Source: Proteus vulgaris (GTDB taxonomy: Bacteria; Pseudomonadota; Gammaproteobacteria; Enterobacterales; Enterobacteriaceae). Taken from it: a stretch of 41,547 nt of DNA. The DNA lies in the NCBI RefSeq assembly GCF_016239305.1, contig NZ_JAEHOQ010000028.1:1-41547 (forward strand). Reading direction: 5' to 3'. The notes under the pieces are model-generated. The model was not told where the DNA came from, made no database searches, and saw only the letters and a program-made list of their open reading frames with translations. The stretch's first letter is position 1, and every line of letters begins with the position of its first letter. The translations under genes were made by a program, and so were the position numbers. Of this stretch, positions 31,708 to 41,420 are shown one piece after another.

Positions 31708-32121
31708 ATGACAAAGTTCGTTGCTTTTCTTTGTGGCCTTCTATTTAGTGCAGGGTTGATCGTCGGTGGAATGAGTGATCCGCAAAAAATCTTAGGATTT
31801 TTGGATATTACAGGAAGCTGGGATCCTTCTTTATTGATAATCATGGGGGCAGGTCTTGTTGTTAGTATTATTGGCTACCAATTAGCACGTCGTAGACAAC
31901 AAAGTGTATTAGCGTGTCCTTTAAATATTCCAACCAATAAGATTATTGATAAACCCCTCGTGTTGGGTAGTGTGTTATTTGGTCTTGGTTGGGGATTGGC
32001 GGGGATTTGTCCAGGCCCAAGTTTGGTATTAGCGGGGGCGGGATTTTATCAAGGTATTTTGTTTGTTCTTGCCATGATTGCAGGTTGGTTGTTAGTCGGT
32101 TTTTTGCGTAAAGCACCGTAA
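31708..32121 (+). CDS. YeeE/YedE-family half permease, second subunit (DUF6691-like)
   Basis: The 137-residue membrane protein begins MTKFVAFLCGLLFSAGLIVGGMSDP, a conserved start of the second half of YeeE/YedE permeases. The C-terminal motif is 'GLGWGLAGICPGPSLVLAG' with its conserved Cys. AGGAGG precedes the ATG. It is paired with the preceding half permease; such pairs occur in bigR-type operons of Xylella and Agrobacterium together with a persulfide dioxygenase, which is not present here. The operon is closed by a palindromic terminator shared with bcsC. Confidence 0.88.
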   Translation: MTKFVAFLCGLLFSAGLIVGGMSDPQKILGFLDITGSWDPSLLIIMGAGLVVSIIGYQLARRRQQSVLACPLNIPTNKIIDKPLVLGSVLFGLGWGLAGICPGPSLVLAGAGFYQGILFVLAMIAGWLLVGFLRKAP

Positions 32122-32156
32122 TGACAATGTAATCTGTTTATATTCGCGGAAACATT

Positions 32157-32183
32157 AAACGGGAAGCTTAAAGCTTCCCGTTT
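32157..32183. terminator. Bidirectional hairpin between the permease operon and bcsC
   Basis: A 27-base near-perfect palindrome (AAACGGGAAGCTT, one base, then its complement) lies between convergent operons. It has modest T content on both sides. It may end both the plus-strand permease operon and the minus-strand cellulose operon. Confidence 0.8.
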
Positions 32184-32202
32184 GTGTCTGAATAGTTGAA
32201 CA

Positions 32203-35200
32203 TTATTTAAAATCAGCGTAAGGGATCAGAGGATTTGGCGGTAAATCTAAATCTCCGTTCCAGCCATTAAATGAATAACGTAAATACATTAATGCGTGGC
32301 TAGGGGTATAGTTTTTAGCTTGTTGAATATCGATAGCGGCACCAATAAACCAATGCGGTGTAATGCGATGTTCAACTAATGCTCTTGCGGTATAACCAAC
32401 GCCAGTACTTGAATCACCTTCATCAACCGCATTGCGCTCTTGATAGTAAAGTTTCATCATCTCTTCTCGATCTTCAGGACTAAGTTCATTCGTATAACGA
32501 TTAAATTTATCGACGGAGACCAGGTTTTGTAAAGGATAGCGTTTTCTATCATCAGTTTGGGAATAAGACCAAGAAACAGATCCTGATAATTCCCAAGACC
32601 AATTTTCAGTACGTTCACGATAATTAATCGGTATCCCCAAAGAAACATATTTTTGAGGACTATAATAGCCACCTTGACCTAAGGTATAGCCACTTAAATC
32701 TTTATCGTAATGCCAGAGCATCGAGCTTAATCCTACGGAAACCCGACGGTTATTTTCATTGATAACTTTGTAATAATAGCCCCCCATTCCTCGGATACTA
32801 CTATTATCTTCAACATTTTTACCGGTGAGTTTATCAACAGAAACTTCACCCCAGTATCCGTCTTTTCCACCAAGATCATAACTCGCACTTAAACGGATCC
32901 CTGTTCTTCTTACACCTCCCCATGTTTGGTTTGTCCAAATATCTCGTTGCCCACCAAAAGCAAGTAAAGAGCTATTAACCGGACGACGATGAATATCAAG
33001 TGTCCAACCCACATTAAAAAGATCATGACTATAGGCAATTTTACCGACCCAATCTGTCACTTCAAAACCTAATGGTGTTGTCCCCAGATCCCACTGCCAT
33101 TGTCCATTTTCCCAACCAATTGCAGGGCTAATACCAAAAGCTTTTTGCTTCAAAGGAGAACAGCCTGTACGGTAACAAGTTCCAAATTTAGAGTCATAAG
33201 GTGATGTGCCAAGTTTACCACTATTGAGATTAACTAAATCTGCTCGCCAAAAAAAACGGCCATCATAAACAGGATGATCAAGTTGTAACATCGTAGTGTG
33301 AGCACGTAATTTTGAATAACCTTCACTTCCACTAGAACCCCAATAATCATGTTCTAGTGTAAAACGCCATTCTTGCTGGCGATAGAGTGATTCAGCATCA
33401 GCACGTAAGCTTCGAGATAACCAATTATCTTTTTCGTCATTACGCATTAATGTGGTGTATTCAATATTATCTTTAGGCAATCTATCCGTTATTCCATCTT
33501 TGATCATGGCTTGTTGATAATAATAGTGAGCTTGCTGGCGGTGTTGTCCATCTCGCTGAAAACGAGCAATGTCGCGTAACACTAAAGCGTCAGCACTATC
33601 CGGCTCTTTCTCAATTTGTTGAGTTAAATACGCAAAGTAATGTTGTGCTTTTTCTGTATTGCCCACCTCTTTTTCTGCATTAGCAACGCGTCTAAGAGAA
33701 TTGCTATTAAATTGGTTGGGTGAAAGGGTTTCAATTTTAGCGAGATAATATTTTGCTTGTGCTTTCTTCCCTTGCTCTAAGGCAATATCTGTTGCGCCTA
33801 ATAATGCTGTTTCATTGTTGGGCTCTAAATTGAGTGCGGTATGATAATAACTTAAGGCTTGTTCAAGATTATTTCGTTCTTCTGCCCAATTTGCTAATAG
33901 TAAATAAGTCTGAATTTTTTGCTCTGGTGGAATATGAGCAAAAAGATAATCAACGGCCTGTTGTTCTTGTCCTTTTGCTCGTAGAGATTCAGCATGTGCG
34001 AATATTTCACCTGAACGTAATCGGCTATCTAATGCTTTCATACTTTCACTACGTTGAGATAAAGGGATTTTTTTTAGCGTATCGAGAGCCTGTGTTTCTC
34101 GGCCTGTTTTGTTTAGGTATAGTGCATAAGCGTAAAGGCGAGATGCATCTTTAGGGAGACGACGATTTAATTGATCAAAATATTCTTCGGCAACAGAGGC
34201 TTGCTGCGTCATTAATAAATCATCAGCAAGACGATAAATATTCCAAACATCATTAGGATAATCTTTTGCAATTTCCTTACGTTTCTCAATGGCACTTAGA
34301 TATTGCTCTTTATGCTCATCGTCAGCGGCTAAATCTTGTCTGATACCTGAAATTATATAGCTATAATCTTCTGCCAAATTTTTGTATTGTCTTGGCGTTA
34401 AATGTGAAATAAATTGTTGCGCTTTTTCATGGGACTGTTGGCGATAAAGCTTCGCTAAACTATGTAAAGTGGCAGGATGATTGGGTTGATATTTTAATGC
34501 CTGTAAATAATGTTTTTCCGCTATCTCCAATTGGCGTTGTGCAACAGCGATATCACCTAAACCAAGATAAGGTTCATTTTCATAAGGACTTAACTTATTA
34601 AGTTGATTGAAATAGCGCTCAGCTATTTCATAATCTTGTTTTAACAGGGCGTCATCTGCTTTTGAAAGCAAATACCAATATTGATTAGATTGCAACATTG
34701 TTCGCCATTGACCGCTATTATCATGATTAGGCGCTAATTTTAGCGCCTGAGAAAGATAATAAATTGCAGCACCTCGTTGATTAGCGCGAGAATAGCGCAC
34801 CCCCAAAGCACCCACAATATCGGCATTATCAGGTTGTTGGCGTACTTTTTGCTTCAATGTAACAAGAGGTAATGACGAAACATCAGATTTAGGCTTTATG
34901 CTTGCCATACTACTTGTTGTCGCCATGGTTGTTTGTTGCTGATAAATACTCGCTATTTTCGTATTTTGAGAATATTGACGGTAAATATGATTAAGTCGGT
35001 CTATTTTATCCTCGTGTGAGGATTGCATTAGCACTTGGATATACTCTAGCGCTAAGGTTTCATCAGGTGGCATTCCCCGATAGATTTCATCGTATAAATT
35101 TAAGGCATCATCATAACGTCCAGCGGTGCGATAAAGCTGGGCTCTTTGTAGTTTTTGCCGATTTTCATCTGTTGTTAATGATAACGTTTTTATTGCACGT

Positions 35201-35511
35201 TGATATTGTTCTGATTGTGGAGATTGAGTGCCTAATTGAGTAAATAACAGTTGTGCCTTTGCAATGTCTTTCTGTTTTACAGCAAACTGAATTTGCATTA
35301 ATAGGATATTAGGATCATTGGGTTTAATTAAAGATAAACGATGTAGCGATTGAGCCACTAAAACTTCATTTCCTGTGGATGTCCCTAATCTCACTTGCTC
35401 TTGCAAAAAGGCTTCCGTTGTTTCTTCACTGGCTTGCGTGACAGGCAAGAAGCCTGTCAGCACAAAGAGAGCAATAATAGATCGTCGATGCGAGTGACCA
35501 AAATGCCACAT
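32203..35511 (-). CDS. bcsC: Cellulose synthase outer-membrane subunit BcsC
   Basis: The 1102-residue protein has a signal peptide (about 1-27, ending near Thr-Gln-Ala-Ser). Some 700 residues of TPR-like helical repeats follow ('DIVGALGVRYSRANQRGAAIYYLSQALKLAPN', 'EPYLGLGDIAVAQRQLEIAEKHYLQALKYQPN', 'YYHTALNLEPNNETALLGATDIAL'). The C-terminal BCSC_C beta barrel is about 330 residues ('RADLVNLNSGKLG', 'GVGYTARALVEHRITPHWFIGAAIDIQQAKNYTPSHALMYLRYSF'). BcsC conducts the glucan across the periplasm and outer membrane. It is somewhat shorter than E. coli BcsC (about 1157). It starts 4 bases after the bcsB stop; no bcsZ lies between them, unlike the E. coli order. It is last in the operon. Confidence 0.95.
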   Translation of the reverse strand: MWHFGHSHRRSIIALFVLTGFLPVTQASEETTEAFLQEQVRLGTSTGNEVLVAQSLHRLSLIKPNDPNILLMQIQFAVKQKDIAKAQLLFTQLGTQSPQSEQYQRAIKTLSLTTDENRQKLQRAQLYRTAGRYDDALNLYDEIYRGMPPDETLALEYIQVLMQSSHEDKIDRLNHIYRQYSQNTKIASIYQQQTTMATTSSMASIKPKSDVSSLPLVTLKQKVRQQPDNADIVGALGVRYSRANQRGAAIYYLSQALKLAPNHDNSGQWRTMLQSNQYWYLLSKADDALLKQDYEIAERYFNQLNKLSPYENEPYLGLGDIAVAQRQLEIAEKHYLQALKYQPNHPATLHSLAKLYRQQSHEKAQQFISHLTPRQYKNLAEDYSYIISGIRQDLAADDEHKEQYLSAIEKRKEIAKDYPNDVWNIYRLADDLLMTQQASVAEEYFDQLNRRLPKDASRLYAYALYLNKTGRETQALDTLKKIPLSQRSESMKALDSRLRSGEIFAHAESLRAKGQEQQAVDYLFAHIPPEQKIQTYLLLANWAEERNNLEQALSYYHTALNLEPNNETALLGATDIALEQGKKAQAKYYLAKIETLSPNQFNSNSLRRVANAEKEVGNTEKAQHYFAYLTQQIEKEPDSADALVLRDIARFQRDGQHRQQAHYYYQQAMIKDGITDRLPKDNIEYTTLMRNDEKDNWLSRSLRADAESLYRQQEWRFTLEHDYWGSSGSEGYSKLRAHTTMLQLDHPVYDGRFFWRADLVNLNSGKLGTSPYDSKFGTCYRTGCSPLKQKAFGISPAIGWENGQWQWDLGTTPLGFEVTDWVGKIAYSHDLFNVGWTLDIHRRPVNSSLLAFGGQRDIWTNQTWGGVRRTGIRLSASYDLGGKDGYWGEVSVDKLTGKNVEDNSSIRGMGGYYYKVINENNRRVSVGLSSMLWHYDKDLSGYTLGQGGYYSPQKYVSLGIPINYRERTENWSWELSGSVSWSYSQTDDRKRYPLQNLVSVDKFNRYTNELSPEDREEMMKLYYQERNAVDEGDSSTGVGYTARALVEHRITPHWFIGAAIDIQQAKNYTPSHALMYLRYSFNGWNGDLDLPPNPLIPYADFK

Positions 35512-35515
35512 AGAC

Positions 35516-37837
35516 TTAGTCCTTAGCCGCTAAACGACGTTGGCTTCTTATTTTCATTGCTCGCCAAATAAGAAGAGAGACAAGAATAATACCGATGATT
35601 GCCGCTAAACCAAGCCAGACAGGGTGAGAAGCGAAGACATACCAAACTTCTTCCCACCAAGGTAAGTAGCCTACGTAATAAGTATCACCAACACGTAAGC
35701 TATTGACGCCGGATTCTCTGACTAATACTACGGAACCATGCATTGCATCACGTTTACCGCTATCACTGATAGCTTCATTTAATAGCTTATAACCTTGGGT
35801 ACTGTCAGCTAACAGCGCGACCACGCTACGTTGTGAAAAGAATGGTGATTGGAATCCAATAATGGCGCCCATTGATCCCTTAGAGGTCAATGAGATCCGA
35901 CTATCAGGACGCTTATCTGTGGGCTGATAGCTAGTATGGCTAAATATACTGATTTCACGAGAAGGCAATGTAATTTCACTCCGTGCCTTATCAATCAATA
36001 CGTTCATCTGTTTGTCATTATTTAATGCAGGTGGAATAGTTCCAATGAGGAGTAGATCGGCATCCTTTTTTTGCACCTCTTCTAATGAATCCGTCAGTGA
36101 AACATTAAGGGCTGGGTAGCCTGTTTGAGCACCAATATTCCCTGTAGAAATTAAAAGAGTCGATAACTGAGTCGGAGAGGGTTGCTGATTGACAAAAATC
36201 AGTGTTTCAGAAAGATCAGCATAACGGCTAAATGGGAAGCCTGCGTGGCTGTAAACACGTAAATCAGGTAAGGCGATATAATGTCGATAATCACCTGTAA
36301 AATTAAAGCTAGATAAATCATCAATAGCAACAGCGTTTGGAACAGGTTGATAAGTAATACATTGATCAACTGAACCTCCCGGTATTGGGTTAGTGTAATC
36401 AAATGCAAATGTAATTTGGTTACGTTCACCTAATTTTACTGCAGGGATATTCAATAAATTTTTATGCTCAATCCAGCCTTGAATAAGCGGTAAATAAGCA
36501 ATAACAAGATTGTCTTTTTTATCCTTTTCAAGAGGATAAGATTTAATAAAATGGTCATTTACTGAAATAGACATACGAGAATTATCTTGAAATGCAGGTG
36601 CAGTATAGCGATAACGCAATTGCATCTGTAATCCCGTATTATTAAACATAAAGAGATCAGGCGGTAAGGTCATATTTAACGTAATAGGATTAGGTTTTAA
36701 TCCTCGTGATTGCAACTGACCTTCATAATCTTGTAACGTATTAAAATAAATAGGTTTATTCAATTGTACCCATTTCGGTGCATCATAAGGCTCGCGAGGG
36801 ATGAGTTTTTCTACTTTATTGATAGTGACAACATTGCCTCTAAAAATAACTTGCCCACGAGCTATGCCATTTACAGCGGTGATCAAATCATTATCATCAC
36901 GCCCCATGATAAGAAGCAGTTTGATATAAGGATTTGTTGGATGTGTCAGCATTTCGATAGTGGGGGCATTAACATCAGCATGCTGTTTTAAAAACTCAGG
37001 TTTTTGTTTATTGGTCGCAAAAACAATACTGTGTTGATTTGGTAATGTATCGTAATACACAGGATAATTTTGCTGACGCCAATCGACTTGAGTACCAAAC
37101 CAAGAGGTGAGTATTGCCGCTGCTTTTTGTTGAATGAGGTTAGGTGATTGACTGAAAACCATCGGTAGAGTTAATGAACCGAAATCACGGCTATCAAAGA
37201 ATGGCTCAGGAAAATTCGCTAATTCATTACTTAAACGAAGTGACTGAAAGGTCAGGTTTAATTGACTACTTTTACTGACGTCAAGCCAAAGCGTGGTATT
37301 GGCTTGGTTTTCACAAATTTCACGATAGTGACCAATAAAAGAGAGTTTTATATGGTTAAAATCTTGAATGTAAAGCGGATCAATTGGTAGGGTAATTTGA
37401 TTTTTCTTACCTAAGTCCTCTGGTTTTAGAGTAATAACACCCATTATTTCATCGTTTAAATAGACATTAAGATGAGATTCGACAGGAAGTAATGAAGGTG
37501 AAGGCGTGAACTCTAAATCTAGGGTTGCCTTTGAAACATATTCATCACTCCGTACACCAAATTCTAAATAGCCATCTGGGCTGACTCCGGTCAAATGAAT
37601 AGCGCCATAGCTAGGGGCTGTATTTGCAAATTTCAGTATTTTTTGACGCACAGAAGGCGTTATATCACCAGACGACAATGATGTATTTCTAGGCTCTGCT
37701 TGAGAAATAACTTCAGATGTCGCTTCAGTTATTGTGACCGGTGGTACTGAAATATTCGTTTGCACTTCTTGCGATTCATCTCCATGGACTGAAGAAGTCA
37801 GCATAAATAAGGCAAGTATGAGAAAACGTTTTTTCAT
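35516..37837 (-). CDS. bcsB: Cellulose synthase regulatory subunit BcsB
   Basis: The 773-residue periplasmic protein has a signal peptide (MKKRFLILALFMLTSSVHG), two carbohydrate-binding and two flavodoxin-like domains, and one C-terminal membrane anchor (about 742-761, 'VWLGLAAIIGIILVSLLIWRAM') that contacts BcsA. Recognisable parts include 'GAIHLTGVSPDGYLEFGVRSDEYV', 'GSVDQCITYQPVPNAVAIDDLSSF' and 'VGDTYYVGYLPWWEEVWYVFASHP'. It guides the polymer from BcsA toward BcsC. It follows bcsA after 60 bases and is followed directly by bcsC. Confidence 0.96.
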   Translation of the reverse strand: MKKRFLILALFMLTSSVHGDESQEVQTNISVPPVTITEATSEVISQAEPRNTSLSSGDITPSVRQKILKFANTAPSYGAIHLTGVSPDGYLEFGVRSDEYVSKATLDLEFTPSPSLLPVESHLNVYLNDEIMGVITLKPEDLGKKNQITLPIDPLYIQDFNHIKLSFIGHYREICENQANTTLWLDVSKSSQLNLTFQSLRLSNELANFPEPFFDSRDFGSLTLPMVFSQSPNLIQQKAAAILTSWFGTQVDWRQQNYPVYYDTLPNQHSIVFATNKQKPEFLKQHADVNAPTIEMLTHPTNPYIKLLLIMGRDDNDLITAVNGIARGQVIFRGNVVTINKVEKLIPREPYDAPKWVQLNKPIYFNTLQDYEGQLQSRGLKPNPITLNMTLPPDLFMFNNTGLQMQLRYRYTAPAFQDNSRMSISVNDHFIKSYPLEKDKKDNLVIAYLPLIQGWIEHKNLLNIPAVKLGERNQITFAFDYTNPIPGGSVDQCITYQPVPNAVAIDDLSSFNFTGDYRHYIALPDLRVYSHAGFPFSRYADLSETLIFVNQQPSPTQLSTLLISTGNIGAQTGYPALNVSLTDSLEEVQKKDADLLLIGTIPPALNNDKQMNVLIDKARSEITLPSREISIFSHTSYQPTDKRPDSRISLTSKGSMGAIIGFQSPFFSQRSVVALLADSTQGYKLLNEAISDSGKRDAMHGSVVLVRESGVNSLRVGDTYYVGYLPWWEEVWYVFASHPVWLGLAAIIGIILVSLLIWRAMKIRSQRRLAAKD

Positions 37838-37897
37838 TATTGTTACCCAATGATCTTATTGTTTATTAATAAATTCCCAAAAAACGGAGTTTTTCCT

Positions 37898-40483
37898 TTA
37901 AGACTGATGAAATATTTTTGAAACATTAACGTGTTGAGGGAGTAAAGATGAAAGCCACAGTAAAAAGAGGCCAAGTAGGCGGAAAGTGGCATAAATAAAG
38001 TAAGGTGCTCGTTTTAACAAAGTGTTATAGCCATGCATGCTGATGAAAATAATATCTTTGAGACTATTTAAAGGTTTATCTACAGGAAGATCGTGTTGCC
38101 AATCAGCCCAAGTATCAGCTCTATCAAAGGTACAAGCTGTAAAATCAATAGCTTTTTGTGTGGTCATTTCAAGTAGTTGCAACCCAATAATTTGTCCATC
38201 AATACGTGAAATATTGGCTTTAAATGCATGTTCCCGTTGATTTTGATTCAACAGTAACGTGATATTTTCATTTTGAGGTAAAGAGAGTGTGACATTATCA
38301 GGCAATAAAATCGCGCAGCTATTATCAGAAAAATCATAGAGATAGCATCTATAGAGAGCACCGTTGTTTAACAACAACATAGCCGGAACTTTTACTCTAA
38401 CGCGAGGGAAACGGCGCTGTTGTTTAGTTTCGACAGAAACGGCAATTGCAACACCTAGCAAGACAAGGTTATAGCAAACCCATAATAAACACATGACAGC
38501 TGCCAAAACTTCGTCAGGATCGCCAGTTGCTATACGCCAAAAAGCAAACAAAACTCCCAGTAAATTCAGATTAAAAAAGATTAAGTAAGGGCGGTTAATA
38601 TTCCAATCAACAAACCCTTTTTCCATTACTCCGCCTTTTTCAGTGACGTTAAATTTGCCTTTATATGGGGAAAATAGTGTGCTTAATACAGGACGAGTGG
38701 TATACCACGCCAAAATTGTTTCATAGACCTCTCCCCAAAATGAGTGGCGATAGGTACCTTGTAATTTCGCACTTGCTAGAGATATGTGGATCAAATATGG
38801 CACAACGTATAAAGCGATAGCGATAGCGGGCGCATAAATGATGTAGGCGTGAAAAATAAGAAATGTCAGGGGGGCTAGTAAGAAAATCATACGAGGAATG
38901 CCCGAAAAAAAATGTAACATGGCATTTAAATAACAGAGGCGTTGAGGAATGCTTAATCCTTTACCGAATAGAGGATTATCAAGGCGGAATATTTGTACCA
39001 TGCCTTTTGCCCACCGAATACGTTGCCCTATATGTGCCGATAATGATTCAGTTGCGAGTCCAGCAGCTTGTGGTATACGAATATAGGCAGATCGCCAACC
39101 ATGACGATGTAAACGTAATGAGGTATGTGCATCTTCAGTGACGGTTTCAACGGCTATACCGCCAATTTCATCTAGTGCTGTACGGCGTAAAACTGCACAA
39201 GAACCACAGAAAAATGCTGCATTCCAAGTATCATTTCCATCTTGAACTAAGCCATAAAATAGTGTGCCTTCATTTGGAGTTTCACGGAAATTCCCTAAAT
39301 TACGTTCAAATGGATCGGGTGAGAAAAAATGGTGGGGTGTTTGTACTAGCGCCATTTTTTCGTCTTTTAAAAACCAACCCATCGTAAATTGTAAAAATGA
39401 ACGTGTTGGAATATGGTCACAGTCAAAGATAGCAACAAAATCACCAGTTGCTTGTGTTAATGCATAATTGATATTACCTGCTTTGGCAAAGTCATGTTTT
39501 TCACGCGCGATATAACGAATACCAACTTCTTGTGCAAATGCTTTAAATTCAGGACGATTACCATCATCAAGTAGATAAATAGATAATTTATCTTTAGGCC
39601 AATCTAAATTTAAGCTGGCATAAATAGTGGGTTTAACCACTTGCAGATCTTCGTTATAAGTGGGGATAAAAATATCGACACTTTGCCATTTTGTAATATC
39701 TTCAGGCATGGAAACGGGGTTTCTATGCAGTGGCCAAATACATTGCATAAAGCTGAGAAATAGCACACACCATGCGTAAGTTTCAGCAAGTAACAGCAGT
39801 AAACCGCAAAAAAGACTAAAGTTATCAACCCAATACAGTGTAGATTGATAACGCCACCAGATATATCGACATGCAATGGTAAGTGCCAACATAATCATGG
39901 CAATGGAGGCAAAGCGACCGGGGATCTCACGGATCGCTAAAGCTACTAACCAAAGAACAATCACAAAAACAAATTGGAAAGTGAGATCAAATGGTTGGGT
40001 AATACTCAGTAAAATAAAGAAAATGGCTAAAACAGCAATGGTAGAGTAAAGCAGATATTGCCAAATGGGCGTATTTTTTTTCTTGTGTTGAATAATTTCA
40101 ATTGCAATAGGTGAAACTTGGACAAAGAATTTTTTGTACAGATTTCGGATATGGGAAATAAACTGGGTGGGTTTTTTTACCAATAAATACCCAATATAAT
40201 GACATGTTAGCCAAATGCTTTGTAATAAATAGCGTAAGGGATCAAAAAATTTAGGGCAACGAGGGTTAATATGAGGAAATAACTCACGTTGCTTTCGGGC
40301 TACTTTTCGCCAAAACGGTGATTCCATTCGTAAAAAAATCCACATAATGCCAATAAATAGCTCGTTAACAATGGCCGCGCTACGAGAAGCTCCGTTATGG
40401 CGATAGAATTTGTAGTAACGAATAAGAATGTGTTGTGACACATTATTTTCTGTTTTTGTCGTGGCATCGAAAGATGATGGCAT
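37898..40483 (-). CDS. bcsA: Cellulose synthase catalytic subunit BcsA (GT2, PilZ)
   Basis: The 861-residue inner-membrane enzyme polymerises UDP-glucose into beta-1,4-glucan. The glycosyltransferase motifs are all present: DDG (306-308), DCDH (354-357), FFCGS (424-428), TED (449-451) and QRIRW (487-491). Helices on both sides form the channel. A C-terminal PilZ domain has RxxxR at Arg690-Arg694, but its second motif, normally (D/N)xSxxG, reads Asp717-Phe-Ser-Asp-Asn-Ser722: the final Gly is Ser, and the next residues (Cys-Ala) also depart from E. coli's LG. The ATG at 40483 overlaps the bcsQ stop as TAATG, with AAGGA upstream; an upstream in-frame start is less likely. c-di-GMP activation may be altered. 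Confidence 0.96.
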   Translation of the reverse strand: MPSSFDATTKTENNVSQHILIRYYKFYRHNGASRSAAIVNELFIGIMWIFLRMESPFWRKVARKQRELFPHINPRCPKFFDPLRYLLQSIWLTCHYIGYLLVKKPTQFISHIRNLYKKFFVQVSPIAIEIIQHKKKNTPIWQYLLYSTIAVLAIFFILLSITQPFDLTFQFVFVIVLWLVALAIREIPGRFASIAMIMLALTIACRYIWWRYQSTLYWVDNFSLFCGLLLLLAETYAWCVLFLSFMQCIWPLHRNPVSMPEDITKWQSVDIFIPTYNEDLQVVKPTIYASLNLDWPKDKLSIYLLDDGNRPEFKAFAQEVGIRYIAREKHDFAKAGNINYALTQATGDFVAIFDCDHIPTRSFLQFTMGWFLKDEKMALVQTPHHFFSPDPFERNLGNFRETPNEGTLFYGLVQDGNDTWNAAFFCGSCAVLRRTALDEIGGIAVETVTEDAHTSLRLHRHGWRSAYIRIPQAAGLATESLSAHIGQRIRWAKGMVQIFRLDNPLFGKGLSIPQRLCYLNAMLHFFSGIPRMIFLLAPLTFLIFHAYIIYAPAIAIALYVVPYLIHISLASAKLQGTYRHSFWGEVYETILAWYTTRPVLSTLFSPYKGKFNVTEKGGVMEKGFVDWNINRPYLIFFNLNLLGVLFAFWRIATGDPDEVLAAVMCLLWVCYNLVLLGVAIAVSVETKQQRRFPRVRVKVPAMLLLNNGALYRCYLYDFSDNSCAILLPDNVTLSLPQNENITLLLNQNQREHAFKANISRIDGQIIGLQLLEMTTQKAIDFTACTFDRADTWADWQHDLPVDKPLNSLKDIIFISMHGYNTLLKRAPYFIYATFRLLGLFLLWLSSLLPQHVNVSKIFHQS

Positions 40484-41220
40484 TATGGCTGTCCTTCTTT
40501 CCTCTCTAATAACGGAATACACCATTGAGTCAGTTGTGTAATTTCTTCAACTAACATGCAATTGGCTCGATAATCATATAAAGGTAAACGTGAGGCACAC
40601 GCTTCTAATGACGCCTCATCTCGATGAAGAACCATAGGGCATAAGGGAAAAGAGGTTGTTTGCCAAAATTGATAAAAATCTTGGTGAACTTGGCTAGTTG
40701 CTCGAAATTGATTAATGAGAATGTACTCATTTTTGACAAAGTCATGTTGATTTAGGCGGATATGGCAGTTGCTTTCAGCCATTGCAACAGTGAAAAAAAT
40801 AGCCGCTTTTTCTATCCAAGGGGTAAATAAAGTATCTTGTGTATGTTGCAAGTCCATTAAAATAATGGCGTCTGGATGTAGTTGAATAAAAGATGATAAA
40901 AAGTGATTGAAATGCTGTTTTGCTGAAAATGATAACTGTAAGAGTAAATTATCCTTAGTATTAACCAAACCAAAGGGTAAAACTTGATAATGTGGGCGAT
41001 AGTTAAAAATACACTCCTCTATGGGGGTTTGTGCCAATAATGCCTGACTTAATGTAGTCATTTTTTTCTGTGCAGGGAAATAAAAAGACAAAATACTTTC
41101 AGTACAATTATCAATAATAAGTACTTTTTTATTTTGTTGATTAAATTGTCGGGCAAGAGCAACTGCAGTGGATGTTGTACCCACTCCGCCTCGTATCCCT
41201 TTTAATACAATAAGTGGCAT
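40483..41220 (-). CDS. bcsQ: BcsQ, MinD/ParA-type ATPase of cellulose synthesis
   Basis: The 245-residue P-loop ATPase has a deviant Walker A (KGIRGGVGTTST, about 7-18), the form seen in E. coli BcsQ (QGVRGGVGTTTI). 'HPDAIILMDLQ' is the Walker B region. 'SNCHIRLNQHDF' and 'MVLHRDEASLEACASRLPLYDYR' also match E. coli. The ATG at 41220 has GAGG 6 bases upstream and matches the E. coli N-terminus; an ATG at 41232 overlapping the bcsR stop lacks a ribosome binding site. In E. coli, BcsQ with BcsR is needed for polar assembly and activity of the synthase. Confidence 0.94.
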   Translation of the reverse strand: MPLIVLKGIRGGVGTTSTAVALARQFNQQNKKVLIIDNCTESILSFYFPAQKKMTTLSQALLAQTPIEECIFNYRPHYQVLPFGLVNTKDNLLLQLSFSAKQHFNHFLSSFIQLHPDAIILMDLQHTQDTLFTPWIEKAAIFFTVAMAESNCHIRLNQHDFVKNEYILINQFRATSQVHQDFYQFWQTTSFPLCPMVLHRDEASLEACASRLPLYDYRANCMLVEEITQLTQWCIPLLERKEGQP

Positions 41221-41228
41221 AGTTAGCC

Positions 41229-41420
41229 TCATTTAGTCATGTAATGAAATGCATTAAGTAATGGCCATCGATAAATAAGCACACTATTTTCCTCTTCTTT
41301 ATTAATATCCTGATAGTGATAGTTGTTTAATGAAAATAATTTTTTTAATTTGTCGACGTCCTTATTTAGATTATTTTTTTCTATTTTTATATTTGAGTTA
41401 ATAAAAGTTTCATTTTTCAT
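41229..41420 (-). CDS. bcsR: BcsR, short cellulose-complex regulator
   Basis: The 63-residue cytoplasmic protein matches E. coli BcsR in its second half: 'LKKLFSLNNYHYQDIN' (E. coli LKQAFSLPDIDYADIS) and the signature RWPLL (about 51-55). The first 20 residues are Asn- and Lys-rich and not conserved. GGAG lies upstream of the ATG. It is the first gene of the operon in this window. In E. coli, BcsR and BcsQ bind each other and stabilise the cellulose secretion complex. Confidence 0.9.
   Translation of the reverse strand: MKNETFINSNIKIEKNNLNKDVDKLKKLFSLNNYHYQDINKEEENSVLIYRWPLLNAFHYMTK

Noticed and set aside
33834-34154. A 106-residue plus-strand frame inside bcsC
   Set aside because: It lies antisense within the TPR-coding part of bcsC, which is clearly the real gene.
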